Shown here: piece by piece, positions 9,693-15,590 of the stretch
How positions within the stretch are numbered: position 1 is the stretch's first letter
Layout of the letters: each line of letters begins with the position of its first letter
DNA from: a virus
Strand: one strand, 5' to 3'
DNA: 22,301 nt
IMG/VR virus record: IMGVR_UViG_3300030012_001345
Location: 1 to 22,301 of that record
The notes under the pieces: generated by a model
Seen by the model: only the letters and a program-made list of their open reading frames with translations
Databases searched by the model: none
What the model was told of the DNA's origin: nothing
Position numbers and translations under genes: made by a program

Positions 9693-10004
9693 ATGACTGA
9701 AGTAATTGATTTTAAAACTAAACGTATGCTTTCTAATCATAGAAAGAAACAAAAAGAAAAAGCTACAGATGCAAAGTTTGATATGGACATTGTGGCTGAA
9801 GACTTAGCAAAAGTAATTAACAAACATATCAAAAGAAAGACACACGGATTTGACATTGCGTGTGCCTTAGCAGATGTATCAGTGCAATTTATACACGATA
9901 CTGCACCTTCAACTGCGTCTGCTCAACATATAATATTAACTGCAATGCAACAACCATTGCAAGAAACAATAGAGTACGAGAAAGGGGAGTACGAAGATGA
10001 CTGA
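9693..10004 (+). CDS. Unknown 103-aa protein
   Basis: 103 residues (MTEVIDFKTKRMLSNHRKKQ start), SD AAGGGG nine bases upstream at the end of the previous gene. The N-terminal 30 residues are very basic, the middle is helical (MDIVAEDLAKVINKHIKRK), and HGFDIACALADVSVQFIHD reads like a buried helix pair with small residues, followed by ASAQHIILTAMQQPLQETIE. The VIDFKTKRML opening occurs in several small phage proteins. Basic N-terminus with a helical core could mean nucleic-acid binding; unproven. It overlaps the next ORF by eight bases. Confidence 0.75.
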   Translation: MTEVIDFKTKRMLSNHRKKQKEKATDAKFDMDIVAEDLAKVINKHIKRKTHGFDIACALADVSVQFIHDTAPSTASAQHIILTAMQQPLQETIEYEKGEYEDD

Positions 10005-10134
10005 AAAAGAATTTATTAAATGGCTAGATAAATATTCACCAGTTGACTATGAGGAAGTACAACGCTTCAGTGATGAAGCAGGTGCATCAATATGGATTAG
10101 GTTTGACATAGATAAGGGGGAAGATGATGAGTAA
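9997..10134 (+). CDS. Unknown 45-aa protein
   Basis: ATG 9997 lies inside the end of the previous gene with AAAGGGGAG nearby. The 45 residues (MTEKEFIKWLDKYSPVDYEE, then VQRFSDEAGASIWIRFDIDK and GEDDE) look like a helix followed by a short beta-strand pair, ending in an acidic tail. Its last codons supply the AAGGGGG ribosome site and both ATGs of the next gene. Composition and phasing support a true gene. No function recognised. Confidence 0.7.
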   Translation: MTEKEFIKWLDKYSPVDYEEVQRFSDEAGASIWIRFDIDKGEDDE

Positions 10135-10264
10135 AAATACTTGGGTATATTTATATGGAGATGAGTGTTCTGAAATTTGGGAACACTTTGGATTTGATAA
10201 TCCAAACCCTAATGATAGATTAAAATTAAAACTTATAGATTATGAAGGAGATAATGATGAGTAA
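10127..10264 (+). CDS. Unknown 45-aa protein
   Basis: Two adjacent ATGs (10124, 10127) follow AAGGGGG; the second has the normal six-base spacing. The 45 residues (MSKNTWVYLYGDECSEIWEH, then FGFDNPNPNDRLKLKLIDYE and GDNDE) show a strand start and an aromatic-rich core. It starts and ends in the same GATGATGAGTAA-type junction as its neighbours, overlapping both, which suggests the junction has been copied along with small genes. Function unknown. Confidence 0.65.
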   Translation: MSKNTWVYLYGDECSEIWEHFGFDNPNPNDRLKLKLIDYEGDNDE

Positions 10265-10463
10265 AGATAAAATAGAAATAGGTTTCCACGACAGTTATTA
10301 TTCTGAAGGATTCAAAAAAAGTATAAACCCTTTAAATGCTTTGTTGAAAAAATATGGTTTAAAATTAGAGACCACATTTATAGATGCTAATACAGAACCA
10401 GAATATAGGTGGTCTGTTGAGGTAGTATTTGCGTACCCTCATTTAGAAGGGGAGAGTAAGTAA
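10257..10463 (+). CDS. Unknown 68-aa protein
   Basis: An AAGGAG at 10245-10250 is six bases from ATG 10257, so I start there (MSKDKIEIGFHDSYYSEGFK) rather than at the upstream in-frame ATG 10242. The protein has a beta-like start (KIEIGFHDSYY), a helix (INPLNALLKKYGLKLE) and a second strand pair (RWSVEVVFAYPHLEG), a plausible compact alpha/beta domain. Its stop TAA shares one base with the ATG of the next gene. No family recognised. Confidence 0.7.
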   Translation: MSKDKIEIGFHDSYYSEGFKKSINPLNALLKKYGLKLETTFIDANTEPEYRWSVEVVFAYPHLEGESK

Positions 10464-10762
10464 TGCCAATACTAGTACAATATAAAATCATTGATGGTTT
10501 CAATGAGTATTATGACTATCTTATACATCAAGATGATACTGATGTGAGAGATAAGAGAGAACTAATCAGGGATGTGTTTCCTGATTCCCTACCTGATGAC
10601 AATGGTGGTGAGCAAGATGACTATAGAAAAATAGAAGTTGTGTATACCAAAAGCATAGGTATAAAACACGCAGAGTTTTTGATGGAATGTTTTATAGCTT
10701 TCCCTTTTGGTGGTAAAGAGTGGCTACGACAACTTGCAATAAAAGAAAGGAGAGATAGATGA
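10463..10762 (+). CDS. Unknown 99-aa protein
   Basis: 99 residues from ATG 10463 (MPILVQYKIIDGFNEYYDYL), SD GGGGAG seven bases upstream in the end of the previous gene. It has alternating aromatic and acidic residues in the first half, a DSLPDDNGGEQDDY acidic loop (about 46-59), and a C-terminal half (IEVVYTKSIGIKHAEFLMEC then FIAFPFGGKEWLRQLAI) that reads like a helix and a strand with a small turn. No recognised motif. It ends with the AAAGGAG ribosome site of the next gene and overlaps its start by four bases (ATGA). Confidence 0.75.
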   Translation: MPILVQYKIIDGFNEYYDYLIHQDDTDVRDKRELIRDVFPDSLPDDNGGEQDDYRKIEVVYTKSIGIKHAEFLMECFIAFPFGGKEWLRQLAIKERRDR

Positions 10763-10923
10763 AAGTTAAAGAACTTATAGAACAATTACAAAAGTGTGAC
10801 CCAGATTTATATGTGGGTTGCTACATGGATGATGGTAACATATTAGACATAGAAGGTGTTGATAATTCTATGGATGATAGAATTGATATAAATGTAACAC
10901 ATTCTTATGAAGGGAGTGAGTGA
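10759..10923 (+). CDS. 54-aa protein of the common phage MKVKELIEQL type
   Basis: ATG 10759 (ATGA overlap with the previous stop) encodes 54 residues. The opening MKVKELIEQLQKCDPDLYVG is a recurrent start of small phage proteins: a helix, then CDPD-x-x-V and a strand, then an acidic MDDGNILDIEGVDNS segment. Relatives are common in tailed phages and have no known function. An AAGGGAG site for the next gene lies in its last codons. Confidence 0.75.
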   Translation: MKVKELIEQLQKCDPDLYVGCYMDDGNILDIEGVDNSMDDRIDINVTHSYEGSE

Positions 10924-11177
10924 TGAAAATATGGGATGATTATGATGACTGTATCATAGGTGTAGGTACACGCAGTGGTATGGTGGACGTATTCGTGTAT
11001 GATAAGCACAGAATGATAACCAAACTGGTTAAAAGGGACGATATGTCTTATGATGAAGCTAAAGAATTTATAGACTTCAACATTGAAGGTGCATACATAG
11101 GTGAAGACACACCAATACTTGTCAATCTTTTGACACCTGAAGAGATACAAGACTATATAGAAACTTGTGATGAGTAG
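10923..11177 (+). CDS. Unknown 84-aa acidic protein, end of the operon
   Basis: I start at ATG 10923 (AAGGGAG six bases upstream) rather than at the GTG just before it; the protein begins MKIWDDYDDCIIGVGTRSGM. The first 40 residues look like a small beta-sheet (CIIGVGTRSGMVDVFVYDKH) followed by a helix (MSYDEAKEFIDFNIEGAYIG) and a leucine-rich helix (LVNLLTPEEIQDYIET). The phrase containing TPEE-I-Q-D-Y-I is common in small phage proteins. It is the last gene before a 106-base gap holding a new promoter. Function unknown. Confidence 0.75.
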   Translation: MKIWDDYDDCIIGVGTRSGMVDVFVYDKHRMITKLVKRDDMSYDEAKEFIDFNIEGAYIGEDTPILVNLLTPEEIQDYIETCDE

Positions 11178-11193
11178 GAGTTGCAATTATACA

Positions 11194-11205
11194 ACACATA
11201 TGTGT
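11194..11205 (+). repeat. 12-base perfect palindrome upstream of the lysis-region promoter
   Basis: ACACATATGTGT, a perfect palindrome with a high G/C share for this DNA, just after the end of the previous gene and about 30 bases upstream of the TTGACA at 11233. It could be an operator or activator site. Confidence 0.4.
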
Positions 11206-11232
11206 CAGTAATTTGACAAATGCATTTTTAAT

Positions 11233-11262
11233 TTGACAAGGTATTTTAAAAATGTGTATAAT
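11233..11262 (+). promoter_or_regulatory. Strong sigma70 promoter before the lysis-like module
   Basis: TTGACA (11233-11238), an 18-base spacer and TATAAT (11257-11262). A second TTGACA in the same ATTTGACAA context lies exactly 20 bases upstream (11213-11218). An AAAGGA ribosome site and ATG follow at 11270-11286. Confidence 0.75.
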
Positions 11263-11283
11263 TGTTTTTAAAGGAACGACATA

Positions 11284-11463
11284 ATGATAATTAAGTATAT
11301 AGTAATTGGAAATAAAGAAATTAAAAATAAAGATTGTTGTAAACAATTAAATGAAATATTTAATAATGTCTTTTTTAAACAGTTAGATAAACTATTAGAT
11401 AAAAGAGAGGAGTATAATGAGAAAAAGCGAAATGTACGAAAGAGAAATAAAAGAATTAAATAA
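11284..11463 (+). CDS. Unknown 59-aa basic protein
   Basis: The first ATG after the 11233 promoter, with AAAGGA eight bases upstream. It encodes 59 residues (MIIKYIVIGNKEIKNKDCCK) with a strand-like start, a helix (QLNEIFNNVFFKQLDKLLDK) and a very basic tail (KKRNVRKRNKRIK). It overlaps the following ORF by 47 bases in another frame, more than usual here. The basic tail is encoded in the overlap, so the tail may be a by-product of the second frame. Function unknown. Confidence 0.6.
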   Translation: MIIKYIVIGNKEIKNKDCCKQLNEIFNNVFFKQLDKLLDKREEYNEKKRNVRKRNKRIK

Positions 11464-11530
11464 ACAACTCTACAATTCTTATAAAAGAATTAAAGAACTT
11501 ACTGACAAAGATAAGAAAGGAAAAAAATAA
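11417..11530 (+). CDS. 37-aa coiled-coil-like peptide
   Basis: ATG 11417 follows one of the best ribosome sites in the window, GAGAGGAG with four bases of spacing, and encodes 37 residues (MRKSEMYEREIKELNKQLYN, then SYKRIKELTDKDKKGKK). Charged heptads suggest a coiled coil. Its TAA shares one base with the ATG of the endolysin gene (TAATG), so it may deliver ribosomes to it. It overlaps the 3' end of the preceding gene. Confidence 0.6.
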   Translation: MRKSEMYEREIKELNKQLYNSYKRIKELTDKDKKGKK

Positions 11531-11946
11531 TGTCACAAAGATTAAACTATTATGATAATAAATACTTTAGTGAAAAGGAATTACAATGTCCTACATCTAA
11601 AGATATTATTTTAGCTGAAGGTTTCTTAAATTGTTTAATAAATTTAAGAGAGAATGTAGGTGAACCATTACAGATAACTTCTTGTTGTCGTTCAACAGAA
11701 CATAATGAGTGGTTAAAAAATCGTGGCTATCCAGTAAGTCCTAATTCATTTCATAAAATTGGTAATGACAAATGGAACACAGATACTTGTGCAGTTGATA
11801 TAGCCATACCTAATTCAGTATTTAGAAAAGATTTAATTAAGAGAGCAATAGATTTAGGTTGGACTGTAGGAGTGGCAAGAACATTCATACACGTTGACAG
11901 AAGAATAGATTATACACCATTACCTCAGGTTGTTTATGTCTACTAA
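11530..11946 (+). CDS. Peptidase M15-family endolysin (L,D/D-Ala carboxypeptidase type)
   Basis: 138 residues with the M15 fold: ITSCCRSTEHNEWL (residues 49-62) is the conserved CRS-x-x-xN segment, H75 in NSFHK and D90 in CAVDIAI are the first two zinc ligands (the usual HxxGxAxD motif with a short insertion), and H121 in FIHVD is the third, with D123 beside it. It would cut the peptide part of peptidoglycan at the end of infection, or locally. No signal peptide is visible, so it needs a holin or other export; the next gene encodes a one-TM protein. Start at ATG 11530, sharing a base with the previous stop. Lysis genes inside the early or replication arm also occur in T7. Confidence 0.85.
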   Translation: MSQRLNYYDNKYFSEKELQCPTSKDIILAEGFLNCLINLRENVGEPLQITSCCRSTEHNEWLKNRGYPVSPNSFHKIGNDKWNTDTCAVDIAIPNSVFRKDLIKRAIDLGWTVGVARTFIHVDRRIDYTPLPQVVYVY

Positions 11947-12055
11947 AGCTGACAGAGCATTATGGTTTATACTACAAATCTTATTTGGATTTATGATGGG
12001 TATGTTTATATTTACAATATTATATTTTATAGGAGATTATTTTAATGGGAATTGA
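11936..12055 (+). CDS. 39-aa single-TM protein, holin candidate
   Basis: ATG 11936 overlaps the endolysin 3' end by 11 bases and the next gene by 11 bases. The product begins MSTKADRALWFILQILFGFM and continues MGMFIFTILYFIGDYFNGN: a short charged N-terminus, one hydrophobic stretch of about 25 residues rich in F, M and I with glycines, and a polar tail. Size, topology and the gene next to an endolysin without signal peptide fit a minimal class III-like holin or pinholin. The evidence is positional; it could be another membrane microprotein. Confidence 0.55.
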   Translation: MSTKADRALWFILQILFGFMMGMFIFTILYFIGDYFNGN

Positions 12056-12260
12056 AACAGTAATCATTGGGTTCATAATTAACTTGTATACCCTTGATAA
12101 CATTGATTTTTTTCACCAACGTGCAAACAATAACAAGACTATGACTTGTGTGTGGGAGTACGTTGGTAAGAAAAAACCTGACCCACATAACCCTAGTATC
12201 ACACTCTTGGGTAATGTGTATTATAAACAGAAGTGTGTAAGAAAGGAACTAGATAAATGA
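12045..12260 (+). CDS. Unknown 71-aa protein with hydrophobic N-terminus
   Basis: 71 residues (MGIETVIIGFIINLYTLDNI start), SD AGGAG nine bases upstream, overlapping the holin candidate. The first 15 residues are hydrophobic, followed by a soluble half with the pattern TCVWEYVGKKKPDPHNPSIT and a KQKCVRKE end. It could be a small membrane-anchored protein, perhaps part of the lysis module (spanin-like topology), but there is no lipobox and the hydrophobic stretch is short. Ends in an ATGA overlap with the next gene. Confidence 0.7.
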   Translation: MGIETVIIGFIINLYTLDNIDFFHQRANNNKTMTCVWEYVGKKKPDPHNPSITLLGNVYYKQKCVRKELDK

Positions 12261-12541
12261 TAAAAGAAATGTTTGCATTGTATTTAACTTTTGCTTCACC
12301 AGTTGGTGATGTAGAATTATTTGTTAGAGAATTACCTAACTGTGATAATGCCAGTATGATAGCTGAACAAGAATATGCAATAAGAAATATTGACAGAAGT
12401 AAATTAAGTCAATCAGGATATATGTGTATTGGTTGGGAACATCATATGTTAAGACAAAAGTTTTTAGAAGGTGTACCACTTGACCCTAAATACATACCAG
12501 TGCAAAGAAGACAATGCACTGTACCAATGGAGATTAGATAA
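12257..12541 (+). CDS. Unknown 94-aa protein
   Basis: 94 residues (MIKEMFALYLTFASPVGDVE start), SD GAAAGGA upstream and ATGA overlap with the preceding stop. A strand-like MFALYLTFASP is followed by ELFVRELPNCDNASMIAEQE, a helix, and a WEHHMLRQKFLEG segment containing a His pair, then a basic PVQRRQCTVPMEIR tail. It reads like a small alpha/beta protein; no family recognised. The next start is right behind it, with GGAG in its last codons. Confidence 0.75.
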   Translation: MIKEMFALYLTFASPVGDVELFVRELPNCDNASMIAEQEYAIRNIDRSKLSQSGYMCIGWEHHMLRQKFLEGVPLDPKYIPVQRRQCTVPMEIR

Positions 12542-12542
12542 T

Positions 12543-12767
12543 ATGTTCACATATTTTTTAATAACAGTATGGTTTGAGTACGATAATAAAATACATCAAA
12601 AGGTTTTACCTAAGTTGTATAAAGAATGTGAAAAAACTGTGATACAAATTTATGAAGAAACAAAACCACCTATTAAAATAAAAGGTGTAAAGTGTGACAC
12701 ACCAAAAGAATTTGGTAATAAAAGAAAGGATAAAGAATATGGACACGTCTATAAAAAAATACGATAA
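12543..12767 (+). CDS. Unknown 74-aa protein
   Basis: I start at ATG 12543 (GGAG ten bases upstream) rather than at an in-frame ATG 72 bases earlier inside the previous gene; this gives MFTYFLITVWFEYDNKIHQK. The protein has a strand-like hydrophobic start, a helix (LPKLYKECEKTVIQIYEETK) and a basic tail (KEFGNKRKDKEYGHVYKKIR). It overlaps the next gene by 29 bases, whose AAAGGA site lies within its tail. Function unknown. Confidence 0.65.
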   Translation: MFTYFLITVWFEYDNKIHQKVLPKLYKECEKTVIQIYEETKPPIKIKGVKCDTPKEFGNKRKDKEYGHVYKKIR

Positions 12768-13044
12768 CGTAAATAACCCAAGACATTATAACAAGGATGG
12801 CATTGAATGTATTGATGGTATCAAAGCTTCAATGTCAGAGAAAGAGTTCCTGGGATATTTAAAGGGTAACACAATGAAATATTTATGGAGATACGATTAT
12901 AAACAAAAACCTTTAGAAGATTTACAAAAAGCTAAATGGTATCTTGACAAAATGATAAATATAATTCATAATAAAGAAGAAAAAATGAAACAAATGACTA
13001 TGGATGGTTTCATAGAAGGAGTGCATAATGATACTAAAATTTAA
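12739..13044 (+). CDS. DUF3310 phage protein (SaV-like)
   Basis: 101 residues from ATG 12739, eight bases after AAAGGA; an upstream in-frame ATG (12694) lies deep in the previous gene. The sequence VNNPRHYNKDGIECIDGIKA (about 8-27), FLGYLKGNTMKYLWRYDYK and EDLQKAKWYLDKMINI is the full DUF3310 signature. These small helical proteins are common in tailed phages, often listed as putative nucleotide kinase (SaV-like) without firm proof. The tail MTMDGFIEGVHNDTKI is phage-specific. It lies between lysis-like and replication genes, as in many podophages, and overlaps the next ORF by 17 bases. Confidence 0.85.
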   Translation: MDTSIKKYDNVNNPRHYNKDGIECIDGIKASMSEKEFLGYLKGNTMKYLWRYDYKQKPLEDLQKAKWYLDKMINIIHNKEEKMKQMTMDGFIEGVHNDTKI

Positions 13045-13204
13045 AAGTTATGATGATATACCAACTTCAGTTGCTGACTTCATATTAACTGCAAGTGGTG
13101 AAACAAATATTAAACAAGTTCCATTGAAAGACATAAATGGTTTTGTTGAAATGATGGAAGGAGTTGATAGTGGAGCTGACAAAGTTAACAATAAAAGAAC
13201 GTGA
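13028..13204 (+). CDS. Unknown 58-aa protein
   Basis: ATG 13028 with AAGGAG seven bases upstream encodes 58 residues (MILKFKSYDDIPTSVADFIL start, ending DKVNNKRT). A beta-like MILKFKS is followed by a helix and a VPLKDINGFVEMMEGVD segment. It overlaps both neighbours (17 and 35 bases). The next gene's AAGGAG site lies inside it. The middle reads as a real folded sequence. Function unknown. Confidence 0.65.
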   Translation: MILKFKSYDDIPTSVADFILTASGETNIKQVPLKDINGFVEMMEGVDSGADKVNNKRT

Positions 13205-13472
13205 AGAAATAGTTATTAGAATACATAAAATAATTATGGAGTTAATAATTAAATATGATTCACCTGAAACTGTTTACTTAATGGCAAGAGCATTAGCAAT
13301 TACAGCTATAACTAAAGCTGAAAAAGATTACTATGGTTTTCTTACAATGCAGAACGCATTAAATGATACTGCTCAAGAACTTATAGCATTAGGTATGGGA
13401 GAAGAACCAACTGAAGGTGATGAAATCTTTGAGTTCATGTACGATAAAAATGATAATGACAAATTACACTAG
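13170..13472 (+). CDS. Unknown 100-aa helical protein (GTG start)
   Basis: AAGGAG at 13158-13163 is six bases from GTG 13170 but touches the upstream TTG 13164, so I choose the GTG; the protein then reads MELTKLTIKEREEIVIRIHK. It is almost entirely helical: IHKIIMELIIKYDSPETVYL, MARALAITAITKAEKDYYGF and ALNDTAQELIALGMGEEP, with an acidic tail. The pattern suggests a four-helix bundle. It overlaps the previous gene by 35 bases and ends in TAGGGG, the SD of the next ORF. No family recognised. Confidence 0.75.
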   Translation: MELTKLTIKEREEIVIRIHKIIMELIIKYDSPETVYLMARALAITAITKAEKDYYGFLTMQNALNDTAQELIALGMGEEPTEGDEIFEFMYDKNDNDKLH

Positions 13473-13480
13473 GGGTTTAT

Positions 13481-13552
13481 ATGAGAAAAATAATTGAACT
13501 TTGTTTAGCAATATTTTCAGTTGCTTTATTTTATTTAACTATAATTTTTTAG
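13481..13552 (+). CDS. 23-aa membrane microprotein
   Basis: ATG 13481, behind TAGGGGTTTAT, encodes MRKIIELCLAIFSVALFYLT plus IIF: three basic or polar residues and one hydrophobic helix. Its stop TAG starts the TAGGGGGTTTAA leader of the primase gene, a near copy of its own leader. Either a true one-helix peptide or a coupling leader for the primase; the twin leaders support translation. Confidence 0.45.
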   Translation: MRKIIELCLAIFSVALFYLTIIF

Positions 13553-13561
13553 GGGGTTTAA

Positions 13562-15202
13562 ATGTTAAAGATGGAAAGTAAATTTTTAAAACACGAAGCA
13601 TGTCCAAAATGTGGGAGTAAAAATAACTTAGCAAGATACACTGATGGTCATGCACATTGTTTTACACCTGACTGTGGGTACTATGAAAAAGCTGAAGGAG
13701 TAGCGACACCAATGAAAAATACTATGAACAATGATTTATATGTTGGGCAAACAACATCATTAAAAGATAGAGGTATATCTCAGGAAACTGCCAGTAAGTA
13801 TGGAGTAACAACTCTAACTAACAATGGTATGATAACCAAACACGTTTACCCTTATTATAGTGCAGATAAAAAACACGTAGCAAATAAGATAAGAACTTTA
13901 CCAAAAGAATTTACTGCTCAAGGTAACTTTGGATTATCACAATTATTTGGTCAACAGTTATTTAGTGGTGGTCAAAAGTACATTACCATATGTGAGGGTG
14001 AGTGTGATGCTATGTCTGCCTATGAAATGATGGGTTCTAAATGGGCATCAGTATCGATTAAGAATGGAGTTCAGTCAGCAGTTAGAGATTGCAAACAGAA
14101 CTTTGAATACCTAGATAGTTTTGAAAATATAATTATTTGTTTTGACAATGACGATATAGGTAAGGCAACTGCAAATAAAGTAGCAGAAATATTTTCACCT
14201 AATAAATGTAAGATTGTTAATATGGAATTAAAAGATGCTAATGAATATCTCAGGGCAGGACAAAGACAAAAGTTTGTTCAATGTTGGTGGAATGCAAAGG
14301 CACATACACCTGAAGGTATACTTAGAGTATCAGACATAAGAGATAATCTTTGGAAAAAGAAAGATAGAAAAACTTGTCCTTATCCTTTCAATGGATTAAA
14401 TGAAAAGCTTTATGGTGCAAGAACTGGAGAACTTGTAACGATTACTTCAGGGACTGGTATGGGTAAATCATCATTCATGCGAGAACTAGTCTATCACTTT
14501 TGGAAAACAACTCAAGATAATATTGGTTTAATATTTCTTGAAGAAGATGCAGAAAGAACTTTACAAGGTGTATTGGGTATACACACCAATAAACAATTAC
14601 ATCTTGATGAAGTATGGGAAAAAGAAAACATTGAAGACCTAAATAAAGTTGTTGATGAGTTTGATAGTGACAGATTAACTATCTATAATAATTCATTTGG
14701 CTCTCTCAGTGACGAACAAATTATGTCTCGTATACGTTTTATGGCTAAAGGTTGTGATTGTAAATGGATATTTGTTGACCACCTTAGTTTAATTATGTCA
14801 GCTCGTGAAGATAATAATGAAAGAAAAGCTATTGATTTATTAATGACTAAACTCAGAGGTCTTTGTCACGAAACAAAAGTGGGAATGTTTTTAGTTTCAC
14901 ATCTAAGAAGACTTGATAATGATAAGGGGCACGAAGAAGGTAAGCAAGTTTCTCTTTCTCATTTGAGAGGTTCACATGCCATTGCACAACTATCTGATGC
15001 AGTAATTGGTATGGAAAGAAACCAACAAGAAGAGGATGAAGTATCAGCTAACACTTCAATCATTAGAGTATTGAAGAATAGATACGCAGGCATTACTGGT
15101 ATTGCTTCTTATCTTTTATGGTCAAAAGAAAATGGTCGTATGACTGAAATAGAAAACCCTTTTAAGGAAAAAAATAATGGCAATGAAACCAACCAAGGAT
15201 AA
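13562..15202 (+). CDS. Primase-helicase, T7 gp4-like
   Basis: 546 residues. N-terminal zinc-binding domain: CPKC at 14-17 with Cys33 and Cys38. TOPRIM primase: ICEGECD with E145 and the CFDNDD motif at 193-198. C-terminal RecA-like DnaB/gp4 helicase: Walker A TSGTGMGKSS (295-304), a downstream FLEED (325-329), Walker B WIFVDHLSLI (402-411), the SHLRG motif, and a KNRYAGITG arginine-finger region (505-513). It unwinds the fork with NTP hydrolysis and lays RNA primers for the polymerase encoded two genes on. Length matches T7 gp4 (566) closely. Start at ATG 13562 behind a GGGGG site; ATG 13571 is an alternative. It overlaps the next gene by 26 bases. Confidence 0.97.
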   Translation: MLKMESKFLKHEACPKCGSKNNLARYTDGHAHCFTPDCGYYEKAEGVATPMKNTMNNDLYVGQTTSLKDRGISQETASKYGVTTLTNNGMITKHVYPYYSADKKHVANKIRTLPKEFTAQGNFGLSQLFGQQLFSGGQKYITICEGECDAMSAYEMMGSKWASVSIKNGVQSAVRDCKQNFEYLDSFENIIICFDNDDIGKATANKVAEIFSPNKCKIVNMELKDANEYLRAGQRQKFVQCWWNAKAHTPEGILRVSDIRDNLWKKKDRKTCPYPFNGLNEKLYGARTGELVTITSGTGMGKSSFMRELVYHFWKTTQDNIGLIFLEEDAERTLQGVLGIHTNKQLHLDEVWEKENIEDLNKVVDEFDSDRLTIYNNSFGSLSDEQIMSRIRFMAKGCDCKWIFVDHLSLIMSAREDNNERKAIDLLMTKLRGLCHETKVGMFLVSHLRRLDNDKGHEEGKQVSLSHLRGSHAIAQLSDAVIGMERNQQEEDEVSANTSIIRVLKNRYAGITGIASYLLWSKENGRMTEIENPFKEKNNGNETNQG

Positions 15203-15590
15203 TAGAAAAAAGTTTGACCTTGACTTAGCTTATGGTCAGGTCAGAGAAGATGCCATAAAGGATATGCTTCAAGATAAAAAGATTGAAGTAAAATCTGAAC
15301 GTGATGTATGGCAAAAGACTGGTAACATTGCGATTGAATATGAAAGTTATGGTAAACCTTCAGGGATTAATGCGACTGAAGCTGACTACTGGTTTCATAA
15401 TCTTTGTGTGGGTGAAGATGTTTATGCTACGTTAGTATTTAAAACTGACAATCTAAAAAAGATTATTAATTCTTTAGACAGAAAAGTTTCAGTAAGTGGT
15501 GGAGACCATAATGCTTCAAAGATGTATTTAATTAATTTACAAAAACTATTTGCCATACAAACCATAAAAGATTATATTCAGGTTAAATGA
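15177..15590 (+). CDS. PD-(D/E)XK-like nuclease of phage replication module
   Basis: 137 residues from ATG 15177 (AAGGA upstream; a second ATG two codons later). The sequence DLDLAYGQVREDAIKDML followed by KIEVKSERDVWQKTGNIAIE looks like the core of a PD-(D/E)XK fold: an acidic residue in helix 1 (E24), a strand with E-V-K (E37, K39), then IEYES. The YGKPSGINATEADYWFHNL segment is conserved in related phage proteins between primase and polymerase. It probably nicks or resolves DNA during replication. It overlaps the primase gene by 26 bases and the polymerase by four (ATGA). The fold call is by motif and position only; a metal-binding D between the two acids is not certain. Confidence 0.7.
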   Translation: MAMKPTKDNRKKFDLDLAYGQVREDAIKDMLQDKKIEVKSERDVWQKTGNIAIEYESYGKPSGINATEADYWFHNLCVGEDVYATLVFKTDNLKKIINSLDRKVSVSGGDHNASKMYLINLQKLFAIQTIKDYIQVK

